Part shown: positions 1 to 8,868 of the stretch, one piece after another | How positions within the stretch are numbered: position 1 is the first letter of the stretch | How the letters are laid out: every line of letters starts with the position of its first letter | Position numbers and translations under genes: made by a program | The notes under the pieces: model-generated | Database searches by the model: none | Seen by the model: the letters and a program-made list of their open reading frames with translations, nothing else | Told to the model about the DNA's origin: nothing | Assembly (NCBI GenBank): GCA_964599635.1 | Contig: CAZRGM010000032.1 | Span: 62,001-126,000 of the forward strand | Source of the DNA: WJMT01 sp964599635 | GTDB lineage: Bacteria > Acidobacteriota > Aminicenantia > Aminicenantales > Aminicenantaceae | Direction: 5' to 3' | Length of the DNA: 64,000 bases

Positions 1-42
1 CCAAGCTGTAGGTTTACTAAATATTTTGTTAAAGAGCTCCAC
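1..42 (-). CDS. Possible 5' end of atpB (ATP synthase subunit a), cut by the window edge
   Basis: An open frame from GTG at 42-40 runs to the window edge (14 codons: VELFNKIFSKPTAW, no stop). It begins 17 bases after the atpI stop. In many bacteria atpB follows atpI directly, so the position suggests subunit a of the F0 rotor-stator. Fourteen codons cannot prove it and there is no clear Shine-Dalgarno sequence. Inference from gene order. Confidence 0.3.
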   Translation of the reverse strand, partial: MELFNKIFSKPTAW

Positions 43-59
43 TATATAGTAACTGTGTT

Positions 60-458
60 CTAAATTTTCCATCTTATTATTTTCACAGCGGCAAAAACGC
101 CTTCGATCAGGAAAACTCCAATGATTGTTGAAAAACCTGCCGCAAAGGCTAATACTTTATTTTGAAAAATAAAAATTATAATAAATATTATCGTAATAAT
201 CAATATAAGCCTGAGCCCATAAAAAAATACGGCTGACTTGACAGCCTTTTTTTTCTCCAAATATAAAAGTTTGGTGATTGAGTGTTTCAACCAAATAAAA
301 CTTATAGCCGCAGTCAGTCCACCCAAAAATAAAAGCAATGCCGTAAGCCAATCAAAGATCCAAAAAGCACCTATGGATAGAATTAGGGAAATAATCAAAA
401 TCTCTCTTGGGATGCGTTTGAGTATCTTTTCTTCAATATTTGGGTTTTCCAAATTCAT
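60..458 (-). CDS. atpI: ATP synthase subunit I-like membrane protein
   Basis: A 132-residue, strongly hydrophobic protein with about four predicted membrane segments (roughly residues 18-35, 37-56, 76-98 and 102-125). It has a charged N-terminus and a basic patch KHSITKLLYLEKKK in the middle. Size, topology and position downstream of an AtpZ-like gene fit the ATP synthase I chain, thought to help assemble the c-ring or supply Mg. It lies 30 bp after atpZ on the same strand, and an atpB-like frame follows. Sequence in this family is weakly conserved, so the call rests mostly on topology and context. Confidence 0.6.
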   Translation of the reverse strand: MNLENPNIEEKILKRIPREILIISLILSIGAFWIFDWLTALLLFLGGLTAAISFIWLKHSITKLLYLEKKKAVKSAVFFYGLRLILIITIIFIIIFIFQNKVLAFAAGFSTIIGVFLIEGVFAAVKIIRWKI

Positions 459-488
459 TCCCTTATTTTCACGAATAATCCTGGTTGT

Positions 489-722
489 TTAATCTTTATT
501 GTATTTATTGACTCCTCGGATCAGTGATATTATACCTGATGCCACACCAAATAAAAGAAAAATAATGAGCAACCATGGATCTGTTCCAAAAAGTTTATCT
601 AAATAATAACCGACAAAAAGACCTATAGCTATAGAAGAAGGCAGAGCAAGACCGATGGAACTCAGCTCCAGGATTTTGCGGTAGCTTTCTTTTTTGGACT
701 GGATTGATTTTTTTGGATGCAT
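489..722 (-). CDS. atpZ: AtpZ/AtpI-family F0F1 ATPase-associated protein
   Basis: A 77-residue protein with a basic cytoplasmic N-terminus and two membrane helices (about 20-42 and 48-68). The first contains glycine-rich GLFVGYYLDKLFGT, typical of the AtpZ family (helix, G-x-x-x-D-x-x-F-G, helix). AtpZ with AtpI has been proposed to form a small channel or chaperone for the F0 part of ATP synthase. It is the first visible gene of the minus-strand atp cluster and is divergent from lptD, with 115 bp between them. Confidence 0.7.
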   Translation of the reverse strand: MHPKKSIQSKKESYRKILELSSIGLALPSSIAIGLFVGYYLDKLFGTDPWLLIIFLLFGVASGIISLIRGVNKYNKD

Positions 723-837
723 TTGAAGACGCTTTTATGTATTGGCCAGTTTAGATATGACTTCAAATTATTATCGTTCGATTCCAGGAGTCTGTCAAGC
801 TACCGATGTTGATTTGTCTAGGGTGTTGTGCTAAATT

Positions 838-2988
838 TTGTTTCAAATGGTTCGAAGAAGCTGGTTTTTTTGGGGGGGTTTTTTTCTGTGTGTCGTTACA
901 TCTGGGGTTCTAACCTTTGCTCAGGAGAACGACCCAACACAAATAAGGGTCATTGCTCATTATAAAGAGAAAATCGGGGATACAATCAAAGCATCTGGAA
1001 ATGTTGAAATCCATTATAAAGATATTCAACTTTTTGCTGATCGGGTCGAGTTAAATATAGAAACAAAAGATATTATCGCCCAAGGCAGTGTTTCTGTTCA
1101 TTTACCTGGGGAAGTTATCAGTATGGAGCAGATAAAGATGAATCTTGAATCCACTAAAGGAAATTTAGAAAAAGCGCATGGGATCGTGAAGCCTACCATC
1201 ACCTATGAGGCTGATTCTCTGGGAAGAGAGAATGAAGATTTTTATAGATTAAAGAAAGCATGGATTACTTCCTGTACTCAAGAAGTCCCGCGATGGAAAT
1301 TTTCCTGCTCAAGGGCCAATTTTAAAAGGGATGATTATATTGAGATGTGGAACTCTGTGTTTTCCATCAAAAAGATCCCCGTTCTTTATCTTCCTTATAT
1401 GAGATATCCAGTAGGGGAAGAGAGACAAACGGGTTTCCTTATGCCCAGTATCGGGTATTCAGGAAACAAGGGGATGATTTTTGAACAGGGATTTTACTGG
1501 AATATAAAAAGAAATATGGATGCGACAGCTCAATTTAATTATTATTCAGCCAGAGGATCTGGAGGAGGTCTTCAATACAGATATATTTTCCCTGGAAATT
1601 TACGAGGGCAGATGGATTTGTTTTATTTCCAACCGAATAATTCTGAATATCAAATTGTTGAAGAAAACGCTTATATCATCCGATTGAAGCATTCCAATCC
1701 TCTTCCTTTTCGCTTTAGTCTTACTGCCGATATAGATTATCAGAGTTCTTTTGATTTTTTAAGAGAGTTTGACAATAATTTTCAAAGTGCCGTGGTAGCC
1801 AATAGACGTTCAGAGGTTTATTTAAACCGGTCTTGGTCTTATTTTAATTTCAATGCTCGTGCGGGAAGATTTGAGACCTATTATAAAAGTTTGGATAGAT
1901 CGGTAATCAAGAACAGTCTTCCATCAATTTCATTTTCTTCATCTAAAATTGAGCTTTTTTCTCCTCTTTTTTTTTCTTTTTCATCTAAGTTTGAGAGTTG
2001 GGAAAGAGGTTGGGACACGGCCTTCGAAGAAGGCACTCAGAGCCGCAATCAGTATTTATTATTTATCCCCCAATTGAGCATTCCTTTTAATGAAATTCCC
2101 TGGATGACTGTCAATACAAACTTAAATTCAAAATTAGTTTATTATTTTAAAAGTTTGTCAGAAGAATCAAGAGAAGTCGTTAATGAACCCATTTTAACGC
2201 GTAATTATTCTGTTAATATTGAGCTTATCGGGCCTGTTTTCAACAGGATTTTTTTTGATTCGAATAAAAAAGCGAAGCTCAAACATATCATTGAACCGAC
2301 TTTGACATATAATTTCGAAAGCCCAGTCACTCATTCAGAAAGGCTCATTACATCCGGAGTTTTTTATATTTATCACTATCTCCGTTACGGTTTGGTCAAT
2401 CATTTTCTTATCAAAGAAGATGATATGCCCAGGGAAATTTTATCTTTGGGAATAAACCAGACTTTTTATTTAAGTCCTGAAGACGGGCCTTTAAGCCGAT
2501 ATCGGGTGGATGGAGAAATACCGGAACTGTCAGATATAAGCGGCATTCTTAGATTTTATCCTTCAAGAAAATACAGTCTGGATGCATCAGCAGCTTTTAA
2601 TCCTTATTATGGAAGTTTTTCAACAATCAGGATAGGGGCCAACCTTGGCACTCCTAGTGATGATTGGTTTTTAAGGATAAATTGGTATAAAAGTGTCAAT
2701 CCATATAGAAAAAATTATCTTTTCAACAGGCATCAAATAAGTTTTTTTGGAGGAGGTAAGGTCCCTAGGCTTTCTCTTGAGGCCCAGGCTGAAGTGGATT
2801 ACAATATATTGGAGAAGAAGATTTTATATTCGGCTGCTTCTTTAGTATATCATTATCAATGCCTTGATTTAGGAGTAGATTTTAGGGTATTTTATTTTCG
2901 AGATAAACCAGAGATTCAGTTCGCTTTTTCGCTTGAATTAGGGAATATAGGGAAAACGGTGGATTTTCTAGGGGGATTGGGGTTTTGA
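838..2988 (+). CDS. lptD: LPS-assembly outer-membrane protein LptD
   Basis: A 716-residue LptD/OstA homologue, the beta-barrel that inserts lipopolysaccharide into the outer leaflet. The N-terminus has a signal peptide (hydrophobic 11-28, cleavage likely after TFAQ). An LptA-like domain follows (about 35-140: ASGNVEIHYKDIQLFADRVE), then the barrel (about 190-716) ending in an aromatic GGLGF. Cysteines sit in ITSCTQEVPRWKFSC and near the C-terminus in YHYQCLDL; the usual adjacent Cys pair is a single Cys here. The first in-frame start is TTG 838; ATG 847 is also possible, and neither has a clear ribosome-binding site. The next genes make a nucleotide sugar, consistent with a surface-glycan role. 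Confidence 0.9.
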   Translation: MFQMVRRSWFFWGGFFLCVVTSGVLTFAQENDPTQIRVIAHYKEKIGDTIKASGNVEIHYKDIQLFADRVELNIETKDIIAQGSVSVHLPGEVISMEQIKMNLESTKGNLEKAHGIVKPTITYEADSLGRENEDFYRLKKAWITSCTQEVPRWKFSCSRANFKRDDYIEMWNSVFSIKKIPVLYLPYMRYPVGEERQTGFLMPSIGYSGNKGMIFEQGFYWNIKRNMDATAQFNYYSARGSGGGLQYRYIFPGNLRGQMDLFYFQPNNSEYQIVEENAYIIRLKHSNPLPFRFSLTADIDYQSSFDFLREFDNNFQSAVVANRRSEVYLNRSWSYFNFNARAGRFETYYKSLDRSVIKNSLPSISFSSSKIELFSPLFFSFSSKFESWERGWDTAFEEGTQSRNQYLLFIPQLSIPFNEIPWMTVNTNLNSKLVYYFKSLSEESREVVNEPILTRNYSVNIELIGPVFNRIFFDSNKKAKLKHIIEPTLTYNFESPVTHSERLITSGVFYIYHYLRYGLVNHFLIKEDDMPREILSLGINQTFYLSPEDGPLSRYRVDGEIPELSDISGILRFYPSRKYSLDASAAFNPYYGSFSTIRIGANLGTPSDDWFLRINWYKSVNPYRKNYLFNRHQISFFGGGKVPRLSLEAQAEVDYNILEKKILYSAASLVYHYQCLDLGVDFRVFYFRDKPEIQFAFSLELGNIGKTVDFLGGLGF

Positions 2989-3030
2989 GTTTATATCAAA
3001 TAGAAAAAATGTGATAGAGTAGGAGGAAGA

Positions 3031-3987
3031 ATGAAAGTTCTGATTACTGGGATAACAGGATTTGCAGGGAGTCATCTTGCTGATTATATATTGTCAGAAC
3101 AGAGAGATGTGACCGTTTATGGTTTTATTCGGTGGAGAAGCCGGAAGGACAATATTGATCATATTTTAGATAAAGTACATCTTTATGAGGCTGATTTAAA
3201 AGATATTGTTTCTTTAGAGAAAGCTCTTTCTCAGATTAAACCTGACCGCATCTTTCATCTTGCCGCACAGAGTTTTGTTCCTACCTCATGGAGATGCCCG
3301 TCTGAAACATTTTCGATTAACGCGGTTGGAGAAATAAACTTATTTGAAGCTCTTCTCAGTCTTGACCTTAATCCAAGAATACAAATAGCAGGTTCCAGTG
3401 AGGAATATGGTCTTGTTTATCCTGATGAAGTGCCGATGAGGGAGGAAAATCATTTAAGGCCTCTGAGTCCTTATGCTGTGAGTAAAGTGGCTCAGGACCT
3501 TCTGGCTTATCAGTATTTCAAAAGTTATGGGCTGGATTGTGTCAGGACAAGAGGTTTTAATCATACCGGACCGCGGAGAGGTGAGGTCTTTATTTGCTCT
3601 AATTTTGCGAAACAGATCGCACTGATTGAGAAAAAGAAGCAGGAACCGGTTATCTATGTAGGCAATCTTGATGCCAAGAGAGATTTCACTGATGTGAGAG
3701 ATATCGTTCGTGCTTATTGGTTAAGCTTGGAAAAAGGTCAAAAAGGAGAAGTTTACAACATCGGAACAGGGAAAGCTTATCGAATTAAAGAAATCCTGGA
3801 TATGTTGCTTTCTTTAGCTGGGGATGATGTCAGAGTCGAGGTAGACCCTGAAAGATTAAGACCTTCTGATGTTCCTATCCTAATCTCAGACAGTACCAAA
3901 TTTAGAAAAATCACAGGATGGGAACCCAAAATACCATTCAAGCAATCTTTAAAGGACCTTTTAGATTTTTGGAGGGAAAGAGTTTAA
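3031..3987 (+). CDS. NAD(P)-dependent nucleotide-sugar epimerase/dehydratase (GDP-mannose 4,6-dehydratase/RMD-like)
   Basis: A 318-residue extended SDR enzyme. It has the Rossmann loop GITGFAGSH at 7-15, HLAAQS near 76-81, a catalytic Ser/Thr region GSSEEYG and the YxxxK motif YAVSK at about 150. The C-terminal half binds sugar nucleotide (RDFTDVRDIVRAY, YNIGTGKAY). The family acts on GDP-mannose or its 4-keto-6-deoxy product to give deoxyhexoses such as GDP-rhamnose or GDP-fucose. AGGAGG precedes the ATG. The next gene is a paralogue beginning 2 bp after this stop. Substrate cannot be read from the sequence; a UDP-sugar epimerase is possible. Confidence 0.8.
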   Translation: MKVLITGITGFAGSHLADYILSEQRDVTVYGFIRWRSRKDNIDHILDKVHLYEADLKDIVSLEKALSQIKPDRIFHLAAQSFVPTSWRCPSETFSINAVGEINLFEALLSLDLNPRIQIAGSSEEYGLVYPDEVPMREENHLRPLSPYAVSKVAQDLLAYQYFKSYGLDCVRTRGFNHTGPRRGEVFICSNFAKQIALIEKKKQEPVIYVGNLDAKRDFTDVRDIVRAYWLSLEKGQKGEVYNIGTGKAYRIKEILDMLLSLAGDDVRVEVDPERLRPSDVPILISDSTKFRKITGWEPKIPFKQSLKDLLDFWRERV

Positions 3988-3989
3988 CA

Positions 3990-4940
3990 GTGCGGCTATT
4001 TGTGACCGGGGCAACCGGATTTGTAGGTCGTCATTTTCTTGATTTGATGAAGAAAACAGATCATGAGATTTTTGGAATATGTTATCCTGATGAGCCTGAG
4101 ATGGGAAGATTCCCTTCTGAATATAAGATAAGTAAGATTGATATCCTTTCAGAAAAAGAAGTTGAAGAATTTGTTAAGATTTCCGAACCAGATTATGTCT
4201 TCCATTTTGCTGCGGTGTCTAATGTGGGGCTCTCATGGGAAAAAAGAAAAGAAACTTTTGAAGTCAATATCACGGGGACCTTAAATCTTTTGGAGGCGGT
4301 AAGGAGGCATGCTTCTAAGGCAAGAGTTCTTTTTATCAGTTCTTCAGATGTCTATGGTTCGGTGAGATCAAATTTTAAGCCTTTAAAGGAGACAGATCCT
4401 ATCTATCCTCTGAGTCCTTATGCCTTTACTAAATTGACCGGGGAGAAATTATGCCGATTTTATTCTGAAGTCGAGGATTTGAATATCATAACCGCAAGGT
4501 CTTTCCCTCATACAGGACCCGGTCAGAGTCCTGATTTTGTTTGTTCTGACTGGGCAAATCAGATAGCGAGAATTGAGAAAGGATTGTCTCCTCCTTTAAT
4601 AAAAGTGGGAAACGTAGAGATCGAGAGAGATTTTGTTGATGTGAGAGATGTGGTTAAAGCCTATTTTTCTTTAATAGAAAAGGGAAGAAAAGGGGAGGTC
4701 TATAATGTTTCTTCGGGTCAATCCATCTCCTTAAAAGATATTTTGGAAATTCTTTTAAAGAATTCACAGGCCAAAATAGAAATCAGAAAAGACGAAGCAA
4801 AAATGAGAAAAAATGACATCCCGGTTTTAGTGGGAGATAACCAAAAAATAAGAAGAGAGATATCCTGGACTCCGAGAATTCCGATCAAACAGACCGTTTT
4901 GGATCTACTCCAATACTGGCGGGATGTGTATCATTCATAA
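3990..4940 (+). CDS. Second nucleotide-sugar SDR enzyme, paralogue of the preceding gene
   Basis: About 316 residues from GTG 3990; an upstream ATG at 3918 would overlap the previous gene by 70 bp and only adds non-family residues. It shows GATGFVGRHF (NAD(P) loop), FHFAAVS, SSSDVYG and YAFTK (catalytic Tyr/Lys), and RDFVDVRDVVKAYF, which matches RDFTDVRDIVRAYW of its neighbour. This indicates tandem duplication followed by divergence. A dehydratase and reductase pair making one GDP-deoxyhexose is a reasonable inference. The last codons (GTG TAT CAT TCA TAA) lie inside a 21-bp sequence repeated exactly at 5178-5198, at the edge of a dispersed repeat. Confidence 0.8.
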   Translation: MRLFVTGATGFVGRHFLDLMKKTDHEIFGICYPDEPEMGRFPSEYKISKIDILSEKEVEEFVKISEPDYVFHFAAVSNVGLSWEKRKETFEVNITGTLNLLEAVRRHASKARVLFISSSDVYGSVRSNFKPLKETDPIYPLSPYAFTKLTGEKLCRFYSEVEDLNIITARSFPHTGPGQSPDFVCSDWANQIARIEKGLSPPLIKVGNVEIERDFVDVRDVVKAYFSLIEKGRKGEVYNVSSGQSISLKDILEILLKNSQAKIEIRKDEAKMRKNDIPVLVGDNQKIRREISWTPRIPIKQTVLDLLQYWRDVYHS

Positions 4941-5198
4941 AAAATGGCGATACCTAATTGTTAATTTATTTTCAGCGATTTACACGATTTTTTCAAGAAT
5001 GCTGATGTGAACATTTTTCCTGTTTGTATTTTTTATATAAATCGCCATTTTTTACCCATAAGGCGAGCCGATCTTGCTTCATCTGCTTCGTACCAGGGCA
5101 TTCGCGGTGAAGGACCACGACTTCATGCCCTGTGCCTTGCATCTTAAGCAAGCTTGGCTCGTGAATAACACACATCCATGTGTATCATTCATAAAAAA
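4924..5198. repeat. Long palindromic intergenic repeat, copy A
   Basis: Most of this gap (4941-5177) matches copy B at 30377-30631. The left half is bounded by AAAAATGGCGAT and its complement ATCGCCATTTTTT (about 4941-5053). The right half is a nested stem: CGAGCC with GGCTCG outside, CAGGGCAT with ATGCCCTG inside. The outer edges carry the family end ATTCATAAAAAATGGCG. The 21 bases at 4924-4944 recur exactly at 5178-5198. No open frame inside looks real. The gap is therefore repeat, followed by the purF leader. Confidence 0.85.
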
Positions 5199-5212
5199 CG
5201 TTGATCCCTTAT

Positions 5213-5241
5213 TTCTTGAAAATCCATTTATAGGTTATAAT
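5213..5241 (+). promoter_or_regulatory. Candidate purF promoter
   Basis: TATAAT at 5236-5241 is a perfect -10 box, with TTCTTG at 5213-5218 as a weak -35 box 17 bp upstream. It lies just outside repeat A and about 30 bp before the purF ATG. GAGG at 5258-5261 serves as ribosome-binding site. The -35 match is poor. Confidence 0.35.
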
Positions 5242-5270
5242 ATATTTTTATTATATAGAGGAATCATTGA

Positions 5271-6740
5271 ATGTGTGGAGTCATCGGAGTCTACAGTACT
5301 CAGGAAGTTCTTGAAGATTTGTATCAGGGAATGCTGGCCATTCAGCATAGGGGGCAGGATTCAGCAGGGATGATCACTTACGATGGTCGCTTCCATACGA
5401 AAAAAGGAAATGGGCTGGTCAATGATATCTTTAACAAAGAAAATGTCAAGAGATTGAAAGGTCGCGTCGGGATAGGCCATACTCGTTATCCAACCATTGG
5501 GGGAGGAAGGGGCGAGGATGCTCAGCCCTTTTTTGTGAATTCTCCTTTCGGCATCATCATGGCCCATAATGGGAATGTGGTTAATTATTCGCAGCTGAAA
5601 AAAGAACTTTTCGAAAAAAACCGGCGAATCTTAAATTCCGATAATGATGTCGAAGTTATTTTGAATATCTTTGCCAGCGAGTTGGAGAGACAGAGGGTCC
5701 AGGCAATCAAGCCAGAAAATATCTTTAAAGCCGTTCAACGAGTTTTTAAGAGAGTGAAGGGGAGCTATTCAGTCGTGGCCTATATTGCAGAACAGGGAAT
5801 GGTGGCTTTCAGAGACCCTTATGGGATAAGGCCTTTGGTTTATGGAGTGCGTGAAGAGGGTCCTTATCTCTCTTATGCTTTTGCATCGGAAAGCGTCAGT
5901 TTAAACTTAACCAACTTCACGAATATTAGGGACATCAATCCGGGTCAGGTTGTGTTTTTGGATAGGGAAGGTAAGATTCATTCAAAAAGATTTCAGACTC
6001 TGCATCACACACCGTGTCTTTTCGAGTGGGTTTATTTTGCCAGGCCTGATTCTATCATTGATGGAGTTAATGTTTATAAATGTCGTGTTAATTTAGGGAG
6101 TCTTTTAGCGGAAAAAATAAAAAGGCAGAATCTGGGTATAGATGTGGTCATTCCTGTACCTGACTCAGCCCGGGATGCAGCTGTTGAGATTTCTCGGAAG
6201 CTCAATATTAAATACAGAGAGGCTCTGGTTAAGAATCGTTATATTGGAAGGACATTCATTATGCCTTCGGACAAATCCCGGAAAGATTCTATCAAGCAGA
6301 AGCTTAATCCTATTGCCTCAGAATTTAGAAATAAAAATGTATTGATTGTTGATGACAGTATTGTGAGAGGCCATACATCCCGCTCCATAATTGATATGGC
6401 TAGATCATGCGGAGCGAAAAAAGTTTATTTTGCTTCTTACTCTCCTCCCTTAAGATATCCCTGTGTCTACGGAATTGATATGCAGACCCAGAGTGAATTT
6501 ATTGCCCGTGATTTGGATGAAGAACAGATAGCAAAAAAGATAAATGCGGATAAGGTGATCTACCAGTCTATAGAATCCTTAAAGAAAGCTGTTCGTATGG
6601 AAAACAAAGGACTCAGTGAATTTTGCGGGGCCTGTTTTGATGGAAAGTATCCTACAGGGGATGTCACTCCTGATATTTTAGCTCAGATTGAGAAAGAGAG
6701 AGCCGGCGTTTTTAAGAATCAGATGCAACTCAATATCTAG
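5271..6740 (+). CDS. purF: Amidophosphoribosyltransferase
   Basis: A 489-residue PurF, first step of purine synthesis: PRPP plus glutamine gives phosphoribosylamine. The N-terminal Ntn glutaminase domain (1 to about 235) begins MCGVIGVYS, so Cys2 is the nucleophile after Met removal and there is no long propeptide. GIGHTRYPT and AHNGNVVN are also present. The phosphoribosyltransferase domain has LIVDDSIVRGHTSR (PRPP loop) near 360. Cysteines in HTPCLFEW, YPCVYG and FCGACFDGKYPTGD match the four Fe-S ligands of the Bacillus-type enzyme, so it probably carries an oxygen-sensitive 4Fe-4S cluster. It stands alone, convergent with the heptose kinase gene. Confidence 0.95.
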   Translation: MCGVIGVYSTQEVLEDLYQGMLAIQHRGQDSAGMITYDGRFHTKKGNGLVNDIFNKENVKRLKGRVGIGHTRYPTIGGGRGEDAQPFFVNSPFGIIMAHNGNVVNYSQLKKELFEKNRRILNSDNDVEVILNIFASELERQRVQAIKPENIFKAVQRVFKRVKGSYSVVAYIAEQGMVAFRDPYGIRPLVYGVREEGPYLSYAFASESVSLNLTNFTNIRDINPGQVVFLDREGKIHSKRFQTLHHTPCLFEWVYFARPDSIIDGVNVYKCRVNLGSLLAEKIKRQNLGIDVVIPVPDSARDAAVEISRKLNIKYREALVKNRYIGRTFIMPSDKSRKDSIKQKLNPIASEFRNKNVLIVDDSIVRGHTSRSIIDMARSCGAKKVYFASYSPPLRYPCVYGIDMQTQSEFIARDLDEEQIAKKINADKVIYQSIESLKKAVRMENKGLSEFCGACFDGKYPTGDVTPDILAQIEKERAGVFKNQMQLNI

Positions 6741-6763
6741 CCTAATTAAAAAGTGTCTTCTTT

Positions 6764-7732
6764 TTATTTTTCGAGCCGTTTTAAAAGCTCTTCAGGTGTG
6801 ACTACAGCGGTTCCCATTTTGCCCACCACAATTCCTGCCGCTGCATTGGCTAAGAACGCAGCTTCTCGTATGGACGCACCGGAGAGAAGAGCTAGACTTG
6901 ATGTGGCGATGACGGTATCACCGGCTCCCGTTACATCAAAGACTTCTTTGGCTATCGTCGGGATGTGAACGGCTTTTTTGTTTTCATCCAAAACAGTCAT
7001 CCCCTTTTGGCCCCGCTTTATAATCAAATATTTTGTTTGTATTTTGGAAAAGATTTCTCTCCCAGCTTTTTCTATTTCCTCATTTTTTTCACAGGAATGA
7101 TTGACTATAGAGGCGGTTTCAAAGTGATTAGGAGTGATGAGCATGACGGGTGAAAAAAGTGATATGTTTTTGATTTTAGGATCCACAAAGACAGGGATCT
7201 TTTTATCCTGAGCGAATGAGAGGAGATCGTTTAGAATAATTTTGTTGACAACTCCCTTATCATAATCAGAGATCAGAATACCTTCATAACTTTCTTTGCG
7301 GATGAATTTTAATATCTTTTGGTTTATCTTTTGAGAGATTGCTTCATCAACTTCTTCATCAACCCTGACGACCTGCTGTTGATGTGCGATAATTCTAGTT
7401 TTAGTGGTCGTGGGACGGTTTTTAGTGGTGTAAATGCTGTCTTTACAGTTAAGATTATCTTTAATCCATTTTCCCCCTGCGTCATCTCCCACCGTTCCCA
7501 ATAAAACAGGAGAAGCTCCGAGGCTTATTAAATTTTGATAGACATTTCCTGCTCCTCCAAGGCAAAGAGTATCTTTACTGACATGCACAACAGGGACCGG
7601 GGCTTCAGGGGATATTCTTTCCACTGTCCCCCAGATGTATCTATCGAGCATGATATCGCCAAGAACCAAAATTCTACGGTCTTTGAATTTTCCTATGATG
7701 TTTTTGAGTCTGTTTTTATTGATATTTTCCAT
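6764..7732 (-). CDS. rfaE1: D-glycero-beta-D-manno-heptose-7-phosphate kinase (RfaE1/HldE N-domain)
   Basis: A 322-residue PfkB/ribokinase-fold kinase. It has ILVLGDIMLDRYIWGTVERI at 20-39, ISPEAPVPVV, GGAGNVYQNLISLGA (substrate loop), RPTTTKTRIIAHQQQVVRVD (an RfaE1 signature) and the anion-hole motif DVTGAGDTV near 268. It phosphorylates heptose-7-phosphate for the ADP-heptose used in LPS inner core. Only the kinase domain is present; the adenylyltransferase (RfaE2) must be encoded elsewhere. Its start overlaps the preceding PHP gene by 17 bp, so the LPS genes are probably cotranscribed. Confidence 0.88.
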   Translation of the reverse strand: MENINKNRLKNIIGKFKDRRILVLGDIMLDRYIWGTVERISPEAPVPVVHVSKDTLCLGGAGNVYQNLISLGASPVLLGTVGDDAGGKWIKDNLNCKDSIYTTKNRPTTTKTRIIAHQQQVVRVDEEVDEAISQKINQKILKFIRKESYEGILISDYDKGVVNKIILNDLLSFAQDKKIPVFVDPKIKNISLFSPVMLITPNHFETASIVNHSCEKNEEIEKAGREIFSKIQTKYLIIKRGQKGMTVLDENKKAVHIPTIAKEVFDVTGAGDTVIATSSLALLSGASIREAAFLANAAAGIVVGKMGTAVVTPEELLKRLEK

Positions 7733-8861
7733 GTGCTTTCTCCTTTAGAAAGATCGGATTAGAAAGGATCCAAGGGCATTTCTTGTCTAAAGGACTTTTC
7801 TCTTGGAGATAAACTTCTACCCGATAAAATCCTGGTTCAGTGGGCTTAAATGAAAATGAGTGTCTCGAGTCAGTCCATAGGGAATTTCCATTATGGATAA
7901 GGACAGATTTGCAGTCAATGGAATCTGGAGTGTGAATAAAAAAAGCGAAAGATTCATCAAGAAAGGATGACTCTCCCATCGGAATTTTTGTTTTTGTTGA
8001 CTCTCCCCAGAATCGGAAACCTGTGGCAGGGGCTGCTGCATCAATGCTGTTAAAAAAATGTCCGCTCCGGAGAGCAGTGAAAACCTGATTTTTTGCTTTT
8101 TCAAAAACGAAAGATAAATCTTCTTTGAGAATGACATGAATTCTCAGAAGAGAAAAGAGAGGTTTGTAAAACAGATGAGCATCTGTTGCGTAATAACCAT
8201 AGGTCATAAATTCTTTATTAAGAGAATCCCATTTTTTGATGTTTTTTTCTGGATATCTGATCATTTTCAGCATGGGAAATTGGGGTTCAAGGAGAAGAGC
8301 CGGGATGTAGGGAAGCATGTGAATGTAATCCCTTTTAACGACGGCATCCGCATTGATAATTTCTATACCTGAATAACCTGCATATGGGCCCCAGGTCCAG
8401 GATGTTTTAGAATAAGGATGTGCGATGATAGTGAAGCCTTTAAGCTTGTTTATTTGATAAGCTGCCAATTCTGCATTTTGAGAGAAGCTTTTTTGGGGTT
8501 CATTGAAATCCAGTGCTACGAGATGTCCCCTGCTTATGGAAAGTTCGCTTCCAGCCAGTACGAGGACTCCTTTTTTCCATCCCTGGCTTTTCAGGCTTTC
8601 AAAATTAGGTTTTCCATGGTCAGTCAGGATGCAAAAATCAAGAGGAGACTCGGCTGCATATTCTGCGATTTTTGGAACGTCTTTTTTACCGTCAGAAAAT
8701 GTAGAATGAATATGATAGGCTCCTATGATTTCTTGGGGAGAAGATGGTTCACTCAAATTTTGGTAACTCCTGAAACCGATAAGCTGGATGGATAGCCAAA
8801 GAGAATAAGAAATAAATAGGATTAAAAGAGACCATAAAAATTTTTTTCTTAATTTTCTCAT
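7716..8861 (-). CDS. Membrane-anchored PHP-domain phosphoesterase-like protein
   Basis: About 381 residues from ATG 8861; an upstream in-frame start at 8903 would run into the previous gene. A basic N-terminus and one membrane segment (LLILFISYSLWLSIQLIG) anchor it, with the rest outside. The PHP metal site is visible: GAYHIHSTFSDG, ILTDHG, then AHPYSKTSW and ATDAHLF. PHP domains hydrolyse phosphoesters using two or three metals. Gene overlaps on both sides tie it to O-antigen ligase and heptose kinase, so a glycan or lipid phosphate substrate is possible but unproven. The last ~90 residues form a beta-rich domain. Confidence 0.7.
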   Translation of the reverse strand: MRKLRKKFLWSLLILFISYSLWLSIQLIGFRSYQNLSEPSSPQEIIGAYHIHSTFSDGKKDVPKIAEYAAESPLDFCILTDHGKPNFESLKSQGWKKGVLVLAGSELSISRGHLVALDFNEPQKSFSQNAELAAYQINKLKGFTIIAHPYSKTSWTWGPYAGYSGIEIINADAVVKRDYIHMLPYIPALLLEPQFPMLKMIRYPEKNIKKWDSLNKEFMTYGYYATDAHLFYKPLFSLLRIHVILKEDLSFVFEKAKNQVFTALRSGHFFNSIDAAAPATGFRFWGESTKTKIPMGESSFLDESFAFFIHTPDSIDCKSVLIHNGNSLWTDSRHSFSFKPTEPGFYRVEVYLQEKSPLDKKCPWILSNPIFLKEKAHGKYQ

Positions 8862-8868
8862 GTTTATT

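Noticed and set aside
4993..5373. Short frames inside the copy A repeat and into purF (4993-5175 minus, 5074-5373 plus)
   Set aside because: They follow the repeat's hairpin arms; copy B does not keep the frames, and the second runs into purF in another frame.
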